Shown here: one piece after another, positions 23,013 through 35,069 of the stretch
How the letters are laid out: every line of letters begins with the position of its first letter
Numbering within the stretch: position 1 is the first letter of the stretch
Assembly (NCBI GenBank): GCA_019915015.1
Contig: JAHBBC010000015.1
Location: forward strand, 868,001 to 932,000
Reading direction: 5' to 3'
DNA: 64,000 bases
Source of the DNA: Auriscalpium vulgare
Taxonomy: Eukaryota; Basidiomycota; Agaricomycetes; Russulales; Auriscalpiaceae
Notes under the pieces: model-generated
The model's database searches: none
Told to the model about the DNA's origin: nothing
What the model saw: only the letters and a program-made list of their open reading frames with translations
Translations under genes and position numbers: made by a program

Positions 23013-24774
23013 TCAAAACATCTTGGGCTCAGCGGTCCACGACAGCCCGACGCTGCCGGCGCCGCGGATGAAGACTTGTGCTTGCAGGCGGCACACCGTG
23101 TCGGCGACGGAGGCCTTCTTGAACGAGATATGCAGCGCTCCGTCCTTGCGGACGATGCGGCGAAGCGCGCCAAATGACTACAGAAGGGGATGCGTCAATA
23201 TAATATTCGGCAGACCGGATGATGGAAAACACGGGCCGCACTATGACAATTCTGGGTATATATGCGCGCGAAAATCGCGCATTAATATGCGCCACGTGCT
23301 TCTTCTGCCCTTTCACTCGTCGCGTATAACGGTAACGTAAGTGCTCACCTCGCACCAAAGTCGAACCGCCTCCTCCGCGCGCAGGTCGCCATCACGCAGC
23401 CCAGTGACCACCAGGCGCTTGCTGGGCCGCCCGGTCTTCTCCTTGATGTGGCTCGTGCCCGACGTCGCGCGTCTTCGCGGGGACCATGACACGCGGCGCG
23501 TCGTCGCGGGGTACTCGATCGTCGGCGGGAACACGGCCAGATGCGGCGTCGACGCGTTCAAAAAGCCCAATTCCGTGTTCACGACGACGACCGGCTCCTC
23601 GAGCGCGTCTGCAGGGGGTGCGGACTGCTGAGACACGCGTTTCGACGCGGTTTTCGCGGAGGACTTGATGCCCAGGGTGCTCAGCAGGCGCTGGCGGATG
23701 GACGGGCCGGACTTTTTCGCTTTAATGGTCGGGACATCGAAGACAGGGTCGACGGGGTTCGGCGTGCTTGGAGTGGGCGTGCGCGCCTCCGCGATGGGGC
23801 GCATGTGGGCGCTGGTGGCGACGCTCCAGCGACTGGCCTCCGCACCAAAGCTGCCGGAGGGGTAGACGGCGAGCCGGCCCGCGTCGGGGAGATGCACCTC
23901 GCTGAGCCCGTGCGGGGGCGGCGGCGTGGGCGTAGGCACCGAGGGCGCGACCGGGGAAGGGGGTGGGATGTATATCGCGTGTCGCGCGACGGCAGAGGTC
24001 GTGGACAGGGTGGTGGAGATAGAGGGGAAGCGGTGCTGGTGGGCGCGCTGGCGGAGGGACGCGTAGGACGCGGAGCTGGTGAGGTTGCGGTCGGTGGGCT
24101 CGGGAAAGAATGTGGTGGGGGTGGTCGGGGTGGAGGGGGATGCGGTGGAGAAGGAGGTGGAGGGGGATGTGGAGAGGACGGGCACGGAGGGCCGCCGGCG
24201 GGCGGGGGAGGGCGTCGCGGGGAAGGAAGGAGAGACGGGGGATGCGACGGGGGTGAGGGAGTACGATGGGGAGGCCGGGAGGGCAAATGTCGCGACGGAG
24301 GGGGAGGACGGGGTGGTGGTGGGCGGTGAAGGAAAGTCGTCGAGCGTCGGCGTGGACGGGGACGACGGCGGGGTCGCGGGGAGGGCCTGCGGGGTCACGT
24401 GAGGCTATGGAGAGACGGCTCGAGGGGAAAGACGCGTACCTTCTCGCGGTTGGCGGGCGCGACGCGCCAGGTGGCCATCTGGCTGACGAGGAACTCGAGC
24501 GCGTCATTGCGCTCTGCGTCCTCGCGTGCTGCGTCTTGTTGTGAGCGCTTTGGGGGGGACGGGTCTGGGAAGAAGAGGGGGTCGTATGAGGGGGAGAGGG
24601 GGATGAGGACGTCGGGGAGGAGCTGCGAGTCGCGGAGGGCTGCGCCGGTGTCCATGGCCTCGTCGAGGGCGAAGGAGTACTGGGACGCGATCCAGTTGTG
24701 GACGCGGGTGTCGCGGGCGACGTCGTGGAGGAGGTCGTCGCGGAGGGCGACGAGGGAGCTGGCTGAGTGCGGCA
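23013..24774 (-). CDS. Ser/Pro/Thr-rich protein with C-terminal RRM-like domain
   Basis: Three exons. Exon 1 (24774 to about 24442) encodes MPHSASSLVALRDDLLHDVA and a conserved-looking helical N-terminus ending MATWRVAPANREK. Exon 2 holds a long low-complexity middle (PATPPSSPSTPTLDDFPSPP and similar) and a basic segment IKAKKSGPSIRQRLLSTLGI. It ends with RLVVTGLRDGDLRAEEAVRL, which continues over an intron (about 23172-23348) into SFGALRRIVRKDGALHISFK, then VADTVCRLQAQVFIRGAG and the C-terminus GLSWTAEPKMF. The joined tail has RRM-like spacing: beta1 VVTGL, an aromatic-containing helix, beta2 LRRIVR, and an RNP1-like DGALHISFK. RNA binding is therefore an inference. The middle is probably disordered. 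Confidence 0.65.
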
Positions 24775-27700
24775 TGGGGAGCGTGGGGCAGATGCGGGAA
24801 TGTGGGAGAGACGCGAGGGCCGGGCTCTTATAAACGAAAACGGCGGGCGGGACACCCATTATTTTCTGGCCCTTTATGTAAAGCCCACCCCCGTTCCCGC
24901 CAATCAGTGGCCCCCGCCCAGCTCCCGGCGCCCCGCCCGCCCGCCCGCCCTGCAGCGTGCCCCGCGTATCCCGCCCACTAGCGCGAGCTTTTGTCGGCGT
25001 GCGGCCATTATTGTCGGGGCCCGTTCGCCGGGGTTGTGTGCGCGCCGCAGCGGGCAGGCGGGCTCAGTCGCGCGCACGAGCCAAGCGCCAAAATAAGCTC
25101 GTCTGCGTCGCTCGATTCGGAGAGAGAACGTTCTCTGCCCCGCCGTGCGGCTCGCAACTTGCCACTGGGTCCGCGGCACCGACCCCCTCGGCAGCGCCCG
25201 GTCCCGCGTCCCCGCTCTCGTCCCGCGCAGCCTTGGCCCCGCTACGCCCGCCCCCGGTCGCTGCGCTCGCCCACCGTCGCGCGCACGCCGGTCGCTTGGC
25301 CCCGTCGAGCCCTGCGGCGACCGCCCACGTTATCGCACCGCCAAGGCGCGACGGCGGCCATACAATGTCCCCCGCTTGCCCCATGGCGCCAGTGCAAAGC
25401 CCACTCTTGGCCCATCCCCTCCCGTTAGACGCACATCTCTCGCCCAGGACGCCTCCAGCCGACCACCGTCTTTCCGCGTTCGGCGGCGCCGCCGTTATCA
25501 GCGCCAGATCTATGTCGCCCACGTCCAAACGCATCACTCGCCATCAGGGCACTTATGCCTTTCCGCGTTCCGCTGTATCCTCGTCGTCGCTTGCAATGCA
25601 CACGTCGCGGCATCGACCGCGGCTGTTCGCCCTCGAGACCCTGCCGACCGCGCGAGAATCTTCCAGATCTTGCGTGCAGTGGAAATGAAGACAATCGGCG
25701 GCGCAGAGGAGCAGCTTCGCATTCGAACGTGTCGCTAACACGTCGCTCGGCCTCATCTCGACCTGCGCCGCCCCGGATCTCGCCAGCTCTGGCCAGTCGC
25801 TGCGGGGCCCGCTGCGCTTCGTTCCCATACGCGGAGGAGCCCTCACGTCGCGGCTGCGACGTTTCGAAGCTGTGAGGGCTAGGATGCGCCAGACGGGGCG
25901 ATAGGGCCGACAAGACGCTTCGACGAGAGAGGTTCCTTGCTATCGCCGTTGCCAGCGTCGCTTCCGTAGTCACCGCTGGCGACGCGGGTCGCTGGATGCG
26001 GGAGTGGGCATTCTGGTCGGGTGTGCTGTCGGACAAGCTCGTTGAGTGTGTCGAAGAGAGTGTGTGGAGGTGGCACGCTTGGCCCGTCGGCGAGCGTCCC
26101 GCTCTCTGTGTGCTGAGGATTGGCAATAGATGTCGGGACTGTCTGGCAACGCTCGGTCGACGTCGACGGCGCTGGCCGTCCACGCCCGTCGCCCTTAGCG
26201 GGACCAGGGCGCGTCGTCGGCCGCATCGAGCAGGAGGGCTCCCGTCGCGGCCAGATATGGGGATGGGTGCACTGGCAGGGCACGCGACAGGCACGCGCGG
26301 AGGGGCAGGCTGGCTGCTGCATGGGGCGGGGGTGCCTCTCCTCGGACGACGTCATCGCCGCGTACGTGGCGCCCGCCCCCGATGTGCGACCATCCAAGTT
26401 CTCTGCAGTCTGGCGGAGGCCGCCCGACGCCCACCGTCACCCGTCCAGCCCGCCCTCGTCGTCGCCCCCCGGCCATACCCCGCCCTTCCACCGCCCATCC
26501 CCGTCCCCGAGCCCGCGCCTGTGCTCTCCGACTCGCACCCTCCGGCGCCGACGCCTGACCCATGCGCCTATTCGCCCCCCGTGATCGTCGTCTCGCTTCC
26601 CCACCGACGCGCTTATATCGTCCCCGTACACTTGCCTCCATCACCGCGGAGGGTCCGATCAGCGCCGCGCGCGTCCAAGACGATCCCTCACGTCCCCCAC
26701 GCTGCTGGCCATCTGCACACCCGCCTTCTGCTCGCCCCCACGCGCAGGCGATCGCGTTCGCCACGGTCGGCGCGGTGGACGCTGGACCTCCCACCCTACC
26801 ACGCCAGTCCCCCGCGTCCATCCCCATCCGCGCGACATGGCGACGGCCGTGTGGCACCGTGTCTGGCGCAGCATTCACCACCCCCGGCGGCGCATACGCA
26901 TGCATGGTGCGCGGCGGACGCGTCCGTGCATGCAGTCCTGCAGATTCGCGGGCGTCGCCCTGGAAGGCTAGCAGGAGGCCCGGTGCCTGCATCCCGCGAT
27001 CCGCTCGACGGCACGGCGCGGCGGGCTCGTCCCCCGCCGTGGCGTCCCTGCCATTCCCCGGTGCGCCTGTGGCGGCCCCCTAGCGCATCGTGATCCTCGT
27101 GCCCAACAGTTTCAGCGCCACCCGTTTCGTCCAGCTCGACGACGACCCAGTGCCCCATATCCAATGCGCGGCGCCCGGCCCGCGCAGACGTAAGCCCGAC
27201 GGACGGTGAGTCGCACGGAAGCCCGACGCTTATCATGATGCTCGCTTGCTGACATGCTCGCAGATGGCGGATCGCCTGGCCATCGCTGCGAGAACCCGCG
27301 GACTGCCTCTTGAGACCGCAGTCCGGCCATTCATCTGCGTGGTTGCGCCCGTTCGTGCAGCGGATTTCATCTGCCCCGGCGACTTGCTCGCGATGCGTAG
27401 CACGATCGCCAGGCGGCTCTGGCGACGCAGGGAGTCGCGCTGTCTCCTGTCTCCTCGACGGTCTACACATGGCGATCGGTAGGGCTGCTTGCCGCTATTT
27501 CAGCTAGCCGGCGATTTACCTTCGACGCGGAAGACGACGGCGGGAGTCACCATGCCGCGTGTCGTCCTGCCTTGCCAATGGTGGGTCCAGACAGGGCGCG
27601 GGCCGGTGATTTAACCGCGACGCGGAGGACGAATGGCTGGAGTCGCCGTGTCTCGTGTCGTTCTGGTGGGGCACAGGTTGCCGCCATTTTAGCAGTCCGG

Positions 27701-30700
27701 GGATTTACCCTCGACGCGGAAGACGAATGGCAGGAGTCACCGTGTCTCGTGTCTTCCTGCGTTGCCAACGGCGGGGAGCAGGTCGCCGCCCATTTCAGCA
27801 GTCCGGTGATTCACCTTCGATTGGCAGGAGTCACCGTGTTTCGTGTCGTTCTGGTGGCTCCAGAGTTGCCGCCATTTCAGCTGGCCGGTGATTTATTCTC
27901 GACGCGGAAGACGACTGGCAAGACTCTATGCGGCGGCGGTGGTGCGGGCTGCCGCTATTCCACCTTGCCCGGCGAACTACCCGCAGGACGCCTGGGCTCT
28001 GCAAGCAATCCTCGGGTCAAACAAGCGTTTTGACGGGCACACTGGCGCGGGACCTCGCCTCTCGAGATTCACGAGCTGCACGGACCGTACCAGGCCCCCG
28101 TCCCGCGGCCCCTGCAACCCAGTCAAACACCCGGTGTCGCCCCGCGTTCCCACCTGCTGCCATGAGTATATGCTCGCAATCGCCGGCCCCGTCAGTTCGC
28201 CCTGTCAGGCTGCCTTCTCTCATACAGCGTGCTCCGCGCGCTCGTGTGCTCGCGTCGCCGAGGGACGTGCAATCTGCACGCTCGCGACGTGTGCCGCCCG
28301 CGGCAAGGCGCAGGGAAGGCGAAGACACAGCACGGTGCGGCTTAAAAGCCAGCGCGGCAGAATGGAACGGTGGTGTGCGCCGGATGGGGCGATATTCACT
28401 TGGACGCTGCCTATCTGACGTCGCTTGCATGGAAGGCACAGAGTGTACAAAGTCCCAGGGCTGCCCCCCGCAGTGCGCTGTGCGCCCCCGGACGTCGAGC
28501 TTGGTGGCCACCCGCCGCCGGAGCGTGCGTGTCGCCGTCTCGATGCATGCATCCATGCATGCAGGATGGTTTGGGGTGCGCTGGGGCCCCGCAGCGACGA
28601 GAAACGGTGGCCGCCCGGGGCCGATAACGGAACACTGGCACCTGTTCCTGGCCATCAATGCGGGGAAGCGCGTGCGAGCACTTCGGACTTCCATCGTCCT
28701 CTCCTCGTCCGAGTCGTTGACCCGCGCGGAGAAAACGAGGAGTTGGAACTGCGCAAGGGGTGGCTGGCGTCTGATCCGTCGCCCGATTTGATTATAGTCT
28801 GCAATGCAGAGAAGAGAGCGCAGAGAAGAGATCGCAGACATGGATGCAATGCTCGTCCTCGGAGTTTGTAGGCGCCGACGCGGTCGGCGCGCGACTGGAA
28901 CTGTCGACGCGCGACGGGCGTGATTGCGTATCAGGCGTCGCGTGACAGGGAGGCCCGCGGGCACACAGGGTATGTCTCTGCAGCAACGGCAGCATGCCAC
29001 ACTTTAATGAACCTTACAGTGTTCTAGTGCTGATTTGTGCGTGCATGATTTATGATGGTGGGAGTTCGCGTCTCTGTCTGTCTCTCAGGGCAGAGGGCGA
29101 TCTGCAGACAGAACATGGCTGTTTATATGAGCCAACGAGCTCGGCGGCGTTTTGGTGTGTCGCGAGCAGATCTGGCGGGCCTGGAGGCGAGATAATCAGG
29201 TGTGTATGACGTCCGTCGACGATGTGTTAGTCAAGCTCATCTTATCTTATTGTTCTCGCACTTGTAAGTGGCTAGCGCACGGCAGGCTATTCCTGACATG
29301 CAATTTCTGTGATTAATGGAAAACATGCATCCGGCGCGAAGGACAGATAAATGGATGATCCATCGCGATAACTTCATGAATGCCTCGCGCGCTGGCGGTG
29401 TGTGTATTCCTGCTCGGTTGACGCACTATACGTGGGACTCTGCACCTGAAAACGAAACGCGCTCCTGGGTCCATGCGAGCCCATGGACGTGTCTCTGATG
29501 ATGATGTCCTTGCTCTTCGGAGCGGCCTGCACAATTAAGGCACGCCGAGCCTGCGCGCGGCTGGAGAGCGGGAGGACACATGTCGACGTCTGCCTTGCCA
29601 TGCAGCGGTGATGGCGGCGATGGCGCACACTCTCGGCTCGCGTGCAGCGCAGATCTGGGCCTGCCCACCGCGCCCTGGCAAGACCTTAACGGACGGGACG
29701 GGGCCGTGACTGAGTGGGTGGCGGCGGCGGCTGCGAGCTTCGTGGTGCGTCTTTCCGCCGCACGGGGCGGCCCTGCAGTGCTTCAATTCACGGCGTGCGG
29801 CTGTATGAGCTTATGTTGCGGAATGGAGGTACGTCGTGGTAGTGCACCCGCGTTCGGGTGCCGTCGTTTGTTCTGTTTTTGTCTTTGTCTCTCTTCTGTA
29901 CGCTCACATGTCTTTTTTTTTGGCGCGGCAGATGTGCAGGGTGCTCGTTTTGCACGGCATCCAGGGAATGACATGAACGACCCGCCTCTCTTCTCACCAT
30001 TTCCGCTGTGTTCGAATTCTCCATTGCTATTGCTCCACGGGCGGAGTTGAAGCTATGTCTGGTACGCTCCCTCTTCTCCCCGCGCACGACGCCTGGATCG
30101 CGTGCGGAGCAGAGCATGTGGAGTGCGCGACAACGCGTCCCATGCCAGTGGACGGGCCGTGTGGGAATGCGCTGGCCCGGCGGCTCGTTTGGGCTTCGCT
30201 CTCCCACCGGTGCCAATGCCAAGATGTAGGTTTGCTTGTTCAGAAGGACGCACCGAGAACGCGCCGCCCCGTCCGACTCCTCGTCCCGCTGATTCTGGCG
30301 ACGGAACAGACTCCTTATCGAGAGCATCCATCCCGAGCCTGCTGCTGCTGGGAGCGGGACGCTGACTCGTGCGCGGGGGGCCGTCGTCCCGTCACCGCGT
30401 CCCGTCAGCGCGTGTGCGGGTGCTCGTCGCGTGGACGCTGCAGGTCGGGCTCTCGCACGCGCGCATGCGGCCTATGTCCTCGGGGGCAGGCTTGTCTCCC
30501 GTTCTAACACCTTCGCGCAGCGATTCTCAACGCCGGTTTCGTTCCGTTGATCGCAGATGCGCGGACCGCCGAGCGCGCTGTGGGAACGCCCGGCCGCGTC
30601 CGGTCCTCGAGACCAGACCCCTCTCAGCGCAGCGCGCCAGCGTCTCTGGACTTGCACGAGCGCGTCATGATATCTTATTATTCAAGAGACGCGTTGGACG

Positions 30701-31927
30701 TACCGGCATTATTCCGAGCCACATGCGCCTAGCTTAGCGTCATTTCGCGATTGCGGCATCTTCTGGAAGCCCTGAATTCTCACCCTGGACGGACTTGTGC
30801 ACAGAGTTTAGAGGTCGCGGGGAGTGCATTAATTGGGTCCGCACATTCCGCCTTCTGTCGATTGCGCAGCAAGAGGGGGTTCTGCTCGGAAGCAACGAGC
30901 TCGCCGCATAAATTTCACACCGAGCACGACGGTATATTGGATGTTGGCGCAATAACAACGGATAAGCCACCCACCCTGGTCTTCAGAGGTGGCATGTATG
31001 TGGTACTTACGTCTGATATCAGCAAACATTTCGTGGGTAACTCTTGATCCCGAGCGTCGTTGGCTGCGCCGATGTGTCAAGGCGCGGCCGCTCGGCAGCG
31101 CCTATAGATGCGGACGGCCAGCGCTGTTCCAGCGCGCGCACCTCCAGCACGCGTGTCGCGCTCACCGTGTTGCCCGCGCGCAGATGTCTGTTGGAATTTG
31201 GCAGGGTCGTGAGCGATGGACCAGCCGCACAGCGTCGAGCGGGCCATGCGTGCATCAAGCGTCACGGTGATGGTCGTCGCTTCGATCGTGAAACACCGTC
31301 GGGGCTGGGGAAGCTACGACGCGCTCGGGGCCACAAGGTCGCCCTCTGTCAGCATTCGGACTGCGCTCTCCAGCATCAGACGCAATGCCGGTCTCGGCTG
31401 CAATCGAGGGGCTTTGATTTAGAGCGAGATTTGCAAATCGAGTGCAGCTGGCTCACCCGTTGTCGGATGCGGGTCCCCGTGTATTGCAAACCGGCGTAAG
31501 AGGCGGTATGGTGCGCGGACGCCGTTGGATAACCTAGGCAAATGTCACGTCGGCCTTCGTTCGTAGCGCAGAGAAGCACGGCGACGACTGCGGTGGAATG
31601 CCAGGCGGCTCCCCAGATGTTGGCGTCGCTCGCCGCCGAGAGATCCACGCCAGGGTCCTGTGGAATTGGAAACAAAAGTGTACACGTCCCGCGTAGACAA
31701 AGAGCTGGACTCCGGAGGACCACGGTATACATGCAGAAGAGATTTACTTTTAAATTTGTAATCGTTCACGTGGGAGCATACGGGCCCGGCGGTGCCTCCT
31801 CAGGGTAGAACCTTCGCTAACTCAAACCATCTATCTCGCGACGAACGAGGCCGCTGCATAGATTCGGTACGAGGATATTTACATACATTGCTGAGAGCGA
31901 GTACATGCTACTTGTATGAACAAAGAC
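24775..31927. other. About 7 kb GC-rich region with no recognisable gene
   Basis: Several open frames over 250 codons occur on both strands (for example + 25996-27093 and - 28017-29000). All are arginine/alanine/proline-rich, overlap each other, and show no conserved motif, so I read them as chance frames in GC-rich DNA. Intron-like stretches occur, for example GTGAGT at 27208 to CTCGCAG at about 27264 and GTACGT at about 29829 to a T9 tract plus GCGGCAG at about 29931. These could belong to a non-coding transcript or long UTRs. It contains a tandem repeat array at 27495-27965. Confidence 0.5.
27495..27965. repeat. Imperfect tandem array, unit about 80-105 bp, five copies
   Basis: Each unit contains a core like CCGGTGATTTACCTTCGACG, then CGGAAGACGAATGGCAGGAG, then TCACCGTGTCTCGTGTCGTT, CTGGTGGGGCACAGGTTGCC and GCCATTTCAGC. 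Unit starts are near 27507, 27602, 27695, 27802 and 27885. Units differ by substitutions and indels; the fourth lacks the GACGCGGAAGACGAA part. Period is not a constant multiple of three, so it is not a protein repeat. Confidence 0.8.
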
Positions 31928-34592
31928 CTACTGCTCGACCAACTGGACATGCACCGCGGCCGTCGCATGGACGTCCCACACCGTCTCCAAGACGATCTCC
32001 TCCCCTGCGCCAAGCGCACACACCCACTCGAACAACCCATCCTTCTTCCCGCCCTTCCCATCTACAGCCCTTCCCCAGCGCACCTTGCGCCCCTCGCCCT
32101 CGCCCTCGCCCTCGGCCGCGAGCGCAACTTCCTCCTCGTCCTTCGCGCCGGCGAGCCCCTCGGGGCGGCGGAGCACGGTCGAGACGCCGCCGCGAGCGAC
32201 AGGCAGCGCGTCGCGCACGACAAGCGCGCCGATGGCGAATGCGTGCGTGTTGCGCAGCACCGCGCGCGACGTGTACGTCGTCGTGCGCGTCTGCTCGCTG
32301 AACGGGCGCGCCGGCGCGGTTTGCGCGGCCGCGGTGCGCGTGTAGCGGATGCGCACGGCGGGGTCCGCGCCGAGTGTGCAGTCGAACGCGTCGTTCGGGT
32401 TGATGTCGGTCTGGGAAGGGGGTCAGTATACGGCGAGGGGTGGATGTGCGCTGCGTACTTGAATAGAAGTCTGTGAGACGAAGCTGTCGTCCACGAAGAC
32501 GTTGACAGGCCCGGCGAGTAGACGATAGTCGCTCGTGTTCTTCACTTTAGCCTGTGCCATACAGCGTTAGCATGACCGTCAAAAATAAAAAGAGCGAGGC
32601 CTGACCTGGACATACGCGACGGCCTGCGCCTTGGGCACCGCAACGTGCACGACAGTTGACTTGAACGTCAGGTTCGCCACGGACACCTGGTGCGGAACAC
32701 CGTCGCTCGGTACGGTCGCCTCGCCCTCGACCGCGTACGCAACCGCGAGCGGGCTCTCCTTTACGATCGCTGCGGCGGGCTCAGCGAAAGGCGCGGGCGC
32801 AGCGGTTTGCGAGTCGGCGTCCGCAACCTGCCAGTCGCCCTCTGAATCTTCGCGCTCTCCGTCGTGGGGCTGCGTGCCGCCCGACGAACTGCCGTCGCCG
32901 GATAGACCTCCGGTGGAAGGCTGGGAGGCTGCAGACGCGCCTAACCCGCTGAATGGGCCTCCGGTGGAAGGCTGAGAAAATCCGTTGCCAGCTGCAGACC
33001 CGCCAAGCAGACCGCCGCCGCTGAATAGATCGGAAGGCTGAGACAAACCGGTTCCAGACGCAGACCCGTCGAACAGACCGCCGCCGCCGAATGAAACTCC
33101 GGGGGAAGGCTGAGGGAGACTGCTTCCAGCTGCAGGCGCGCCAAACGGACCACCGGTGGAAGGCTGGGATCCGGCTGCAGACGCGCCTAACCCGCTGAGA
33201 GGACTTCCGGTGGAGGGCTGAGAAAATCCGCTGCCAGCTGCAGACCCGCCGAGCAGACCGCCGCCGCTGAATAGACTGGAAGGCTGAGACAAACCGCTTC
33301 CAGCTGCAGACCCGCCGAACAGACCGCCGCCACCGGATAGACCTCCGGTAGAAGGCTGAGACAGACTGCTTCCAGCTGCAGGCGCGCCAGACAGACCGCC
33401 GCCGCCGAATAGACCTCTGGTGGAAGGCTGGTATCCGGCCGCAGATGCGCCCAACCTGCTGAATGGACCTCCGGTGAAAGGCTGAGACAATCCGCTGCCA
33501 GCTGCAAACCCGCCGAACAGACTGCCGCCGCTGAATAGAGCTCCTGTGGAAGGCTGAGACTGACCGCTTCCAGCTGCAGACCCGCCGGATAGACTGAGGC
33601 CACCAAATAGACTTCCGGTGGAAGGCTGAGGTAGCTGCTGTTGCTGCATTGGTTGGCCAAACAGTCCGGTGGATCGTGGGCAGACGACTGTGCGAACAAG
33701 CTCGGGGATGGTCTGGTTGTGGAACATCATGTCGGCCGTGCTCAAGCTAAGCGTGACGCCAGACCAATCCTCGCCAGTGCTCTGAGTTATGCGCACGCGG
33801 TACTGGAGAGAGATGGAGGAGGTGTGCTGCCCGTTCTCTGTCGACGCATGTAGCTCATAGATCGGAGTCCAGGATGCATTGCCGACGACTGCAAAAGACG
33901 AATTTGTGATCAGTGCGGGACGAAGGTCATAAGATGTACGGAACTTACGGTATGTCAGCTTGACTTCGACATCCGTGGCGCGGGGCGTAACAAAGACGCA
34001 GGTTACTTTGCCATTCGACAGGCCCTTAGTAGAATTCTGCTTTTTGACGTGCTGTTTTATCTCTCGGGATAAGCGCAGCGTCTCCTCATCAATGTCAAAG
34101 TTTGCGTCGATGATGGAGTCGGAGCGGCTGATATATTTCTCGAAGAAAGCGTCCGCCTGCGTGGGGTCGACGTGCTCTCCAGACAAGCTCACGGAATACT
34201 TCGCCATGGCGAAGCGGACAGCTGTCAGAGCGTCACGCCTCTGCGCAAGCTTGTGCTGAGCGGCAGTCAAGAGCCTTATCGCCTCAGGGGTACTGTCCGG
34301 CGCGTCATCGTCGGTCTCAGTGTCGAGAGTGGACACCACGTCGAACAGCCGCGCGTCGCCCAAACCCGCGACGCGGACGGAGTCGGTGTTGATCGAGCCT
34401 GACAAACGACGAATCTCAATCCTATTCTCACCAGCCTGGAGACGCATATCAATGGAAGTAGAGAAGAACGGTATGAGGGAAACTGACCTCAAGAGAAAGC
34501 TTAAAGACGCGGACTATCTCTGCTTTCCAAGACTTGAATATGGTGACAGAACGGACAGGGTGCTCAGATGCGTCGACACGCATGGTGGACAT
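31928..34592 (-). CDS. DUF4139/DUF4140 (mucoidy-inhibitor-A-like) protein with GLFG-rich insert
   Basis: Starts at 34592 (MSTMRVDASEHPVRSVTIFK), where an N-terminal DUF4140 domain begins. A 52-nt intron precedes AGENRIEIRRLSGSINTDSV, then a coiled-coil-like helix (PEAIRLLTAAQHKLAQRRDA). The DUF4139 beta-sandwich starts at LTYLVGNASWTPIYELHAST and continues through GEDWSGVTLSLSTADM. Between the two halves of DUF4139 (about 32880-33650) lies a 250-residue insert of imperfect repeats, SQPSTGGLFGGGGLFGGSAA-like. The C-terminal half includes the block IRYTRTAAAQTAPARPFSEQ and ends VHVQLVEQ at 31928. The domain is widespread but its biochemical role is not established. The paralogue at 35070-37320 is transcribed away from it. 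Confidence 0.88.
32880..33650 (-). repeat. GLFG/SQPSTGG coding repeat region
   Basis: About 12 imperfect units of roughly 60-75 bp coding for the pattern LFGG-x-SAAGS-x-L-SQPSTGG. The FG density resembles FG nucleoporin repeats. In the paralogue the same place holds a poly-Q tract, with only one or two residual QPSTGGLFG units. Confidence 0.85.
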
Positions 34593-35069
34593 GGTGGAAG
34601 AATAAAGTGCGCAGCTTTCTAGGCAGATCTGGGTTATATAGCCATGCTGTCGAGTCATTGTCAAGCCCAGACGGAATCAAGTTCGGAGCCGAGTCGCGAC
34701 AACGTGACGATCAGACGGCACGTGCCCTGGCGCGCTCAAAAGCGCGTCGCCGCCGCGTACGTACCGCAGGAGCACCGGGAACAAGAAACAAGCTTATATT
34801 ACTATAACTGGTATCTCCTGATGCCCTAACTACGGTTACCGTGCTCATCCATTGTCTGTCCTCATCCCTTCGTATGCGTCCCTCTGACCGTAGCCGCTAG
34901 CAGGCACGTTGAGCGCGCCGAGGCACGTGTACAGCGTCTGATGGTCACGTTATGGCTGTGCCCGGCTCCGAACTTGACTGTGCAGTGTGGTCGTCCTAGG
35001 CTTGACTCAACAGCATGGCTATATAGCCTAGATCTGCCCCTAGAGAACTGCCGTACTCATTCCTCCATC
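34593..35069. promoter_or_regulatory. Divergent promoter region of the DUF4139 pair
   Basis: 477 bp between two head-to-head start codons. Both ends contain the same element read towards each gene: TGACTC, then ACAGCATGGCTATATA, then AGATCTGCC. Toward the + gene, TGACTCA is at 35003-35009 and the TATATA box at about 35020-35025. Toward the - gene, ATGACTC is at 34652-34658 and TATATA at 34635-34640. The TGACTC core matches the Gcn4/AP-1-type bZIP site. Confidence 0.65.

Noticed and set aside
23722..24855. 377-codon open frame on the - strand in another frame of the RRM-like gene
   Set aside because: Second frame of a repetitive Ser/Pro-rich exon; the chosen frame keeps the splice joins and the C-terminal domain.
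25996..27093. 365-codon open frame on the + strand
   Set aside because: Arg/Pro/Ala-rich without motif, overlapped by a 265-codon frame on the other strand; expected by chance in very GC-rich DNA.
27495..27965. CRISPR-like array
   Set aside because: Units are long, adjacent without unique spacers and imperfect; the genome is eukaryotic.
28017..29000. 327-codon open frame on the - strand
   Set aside because: Low-complexity arginine-rich composition, no motif, overlapped by equally long + strand frames.
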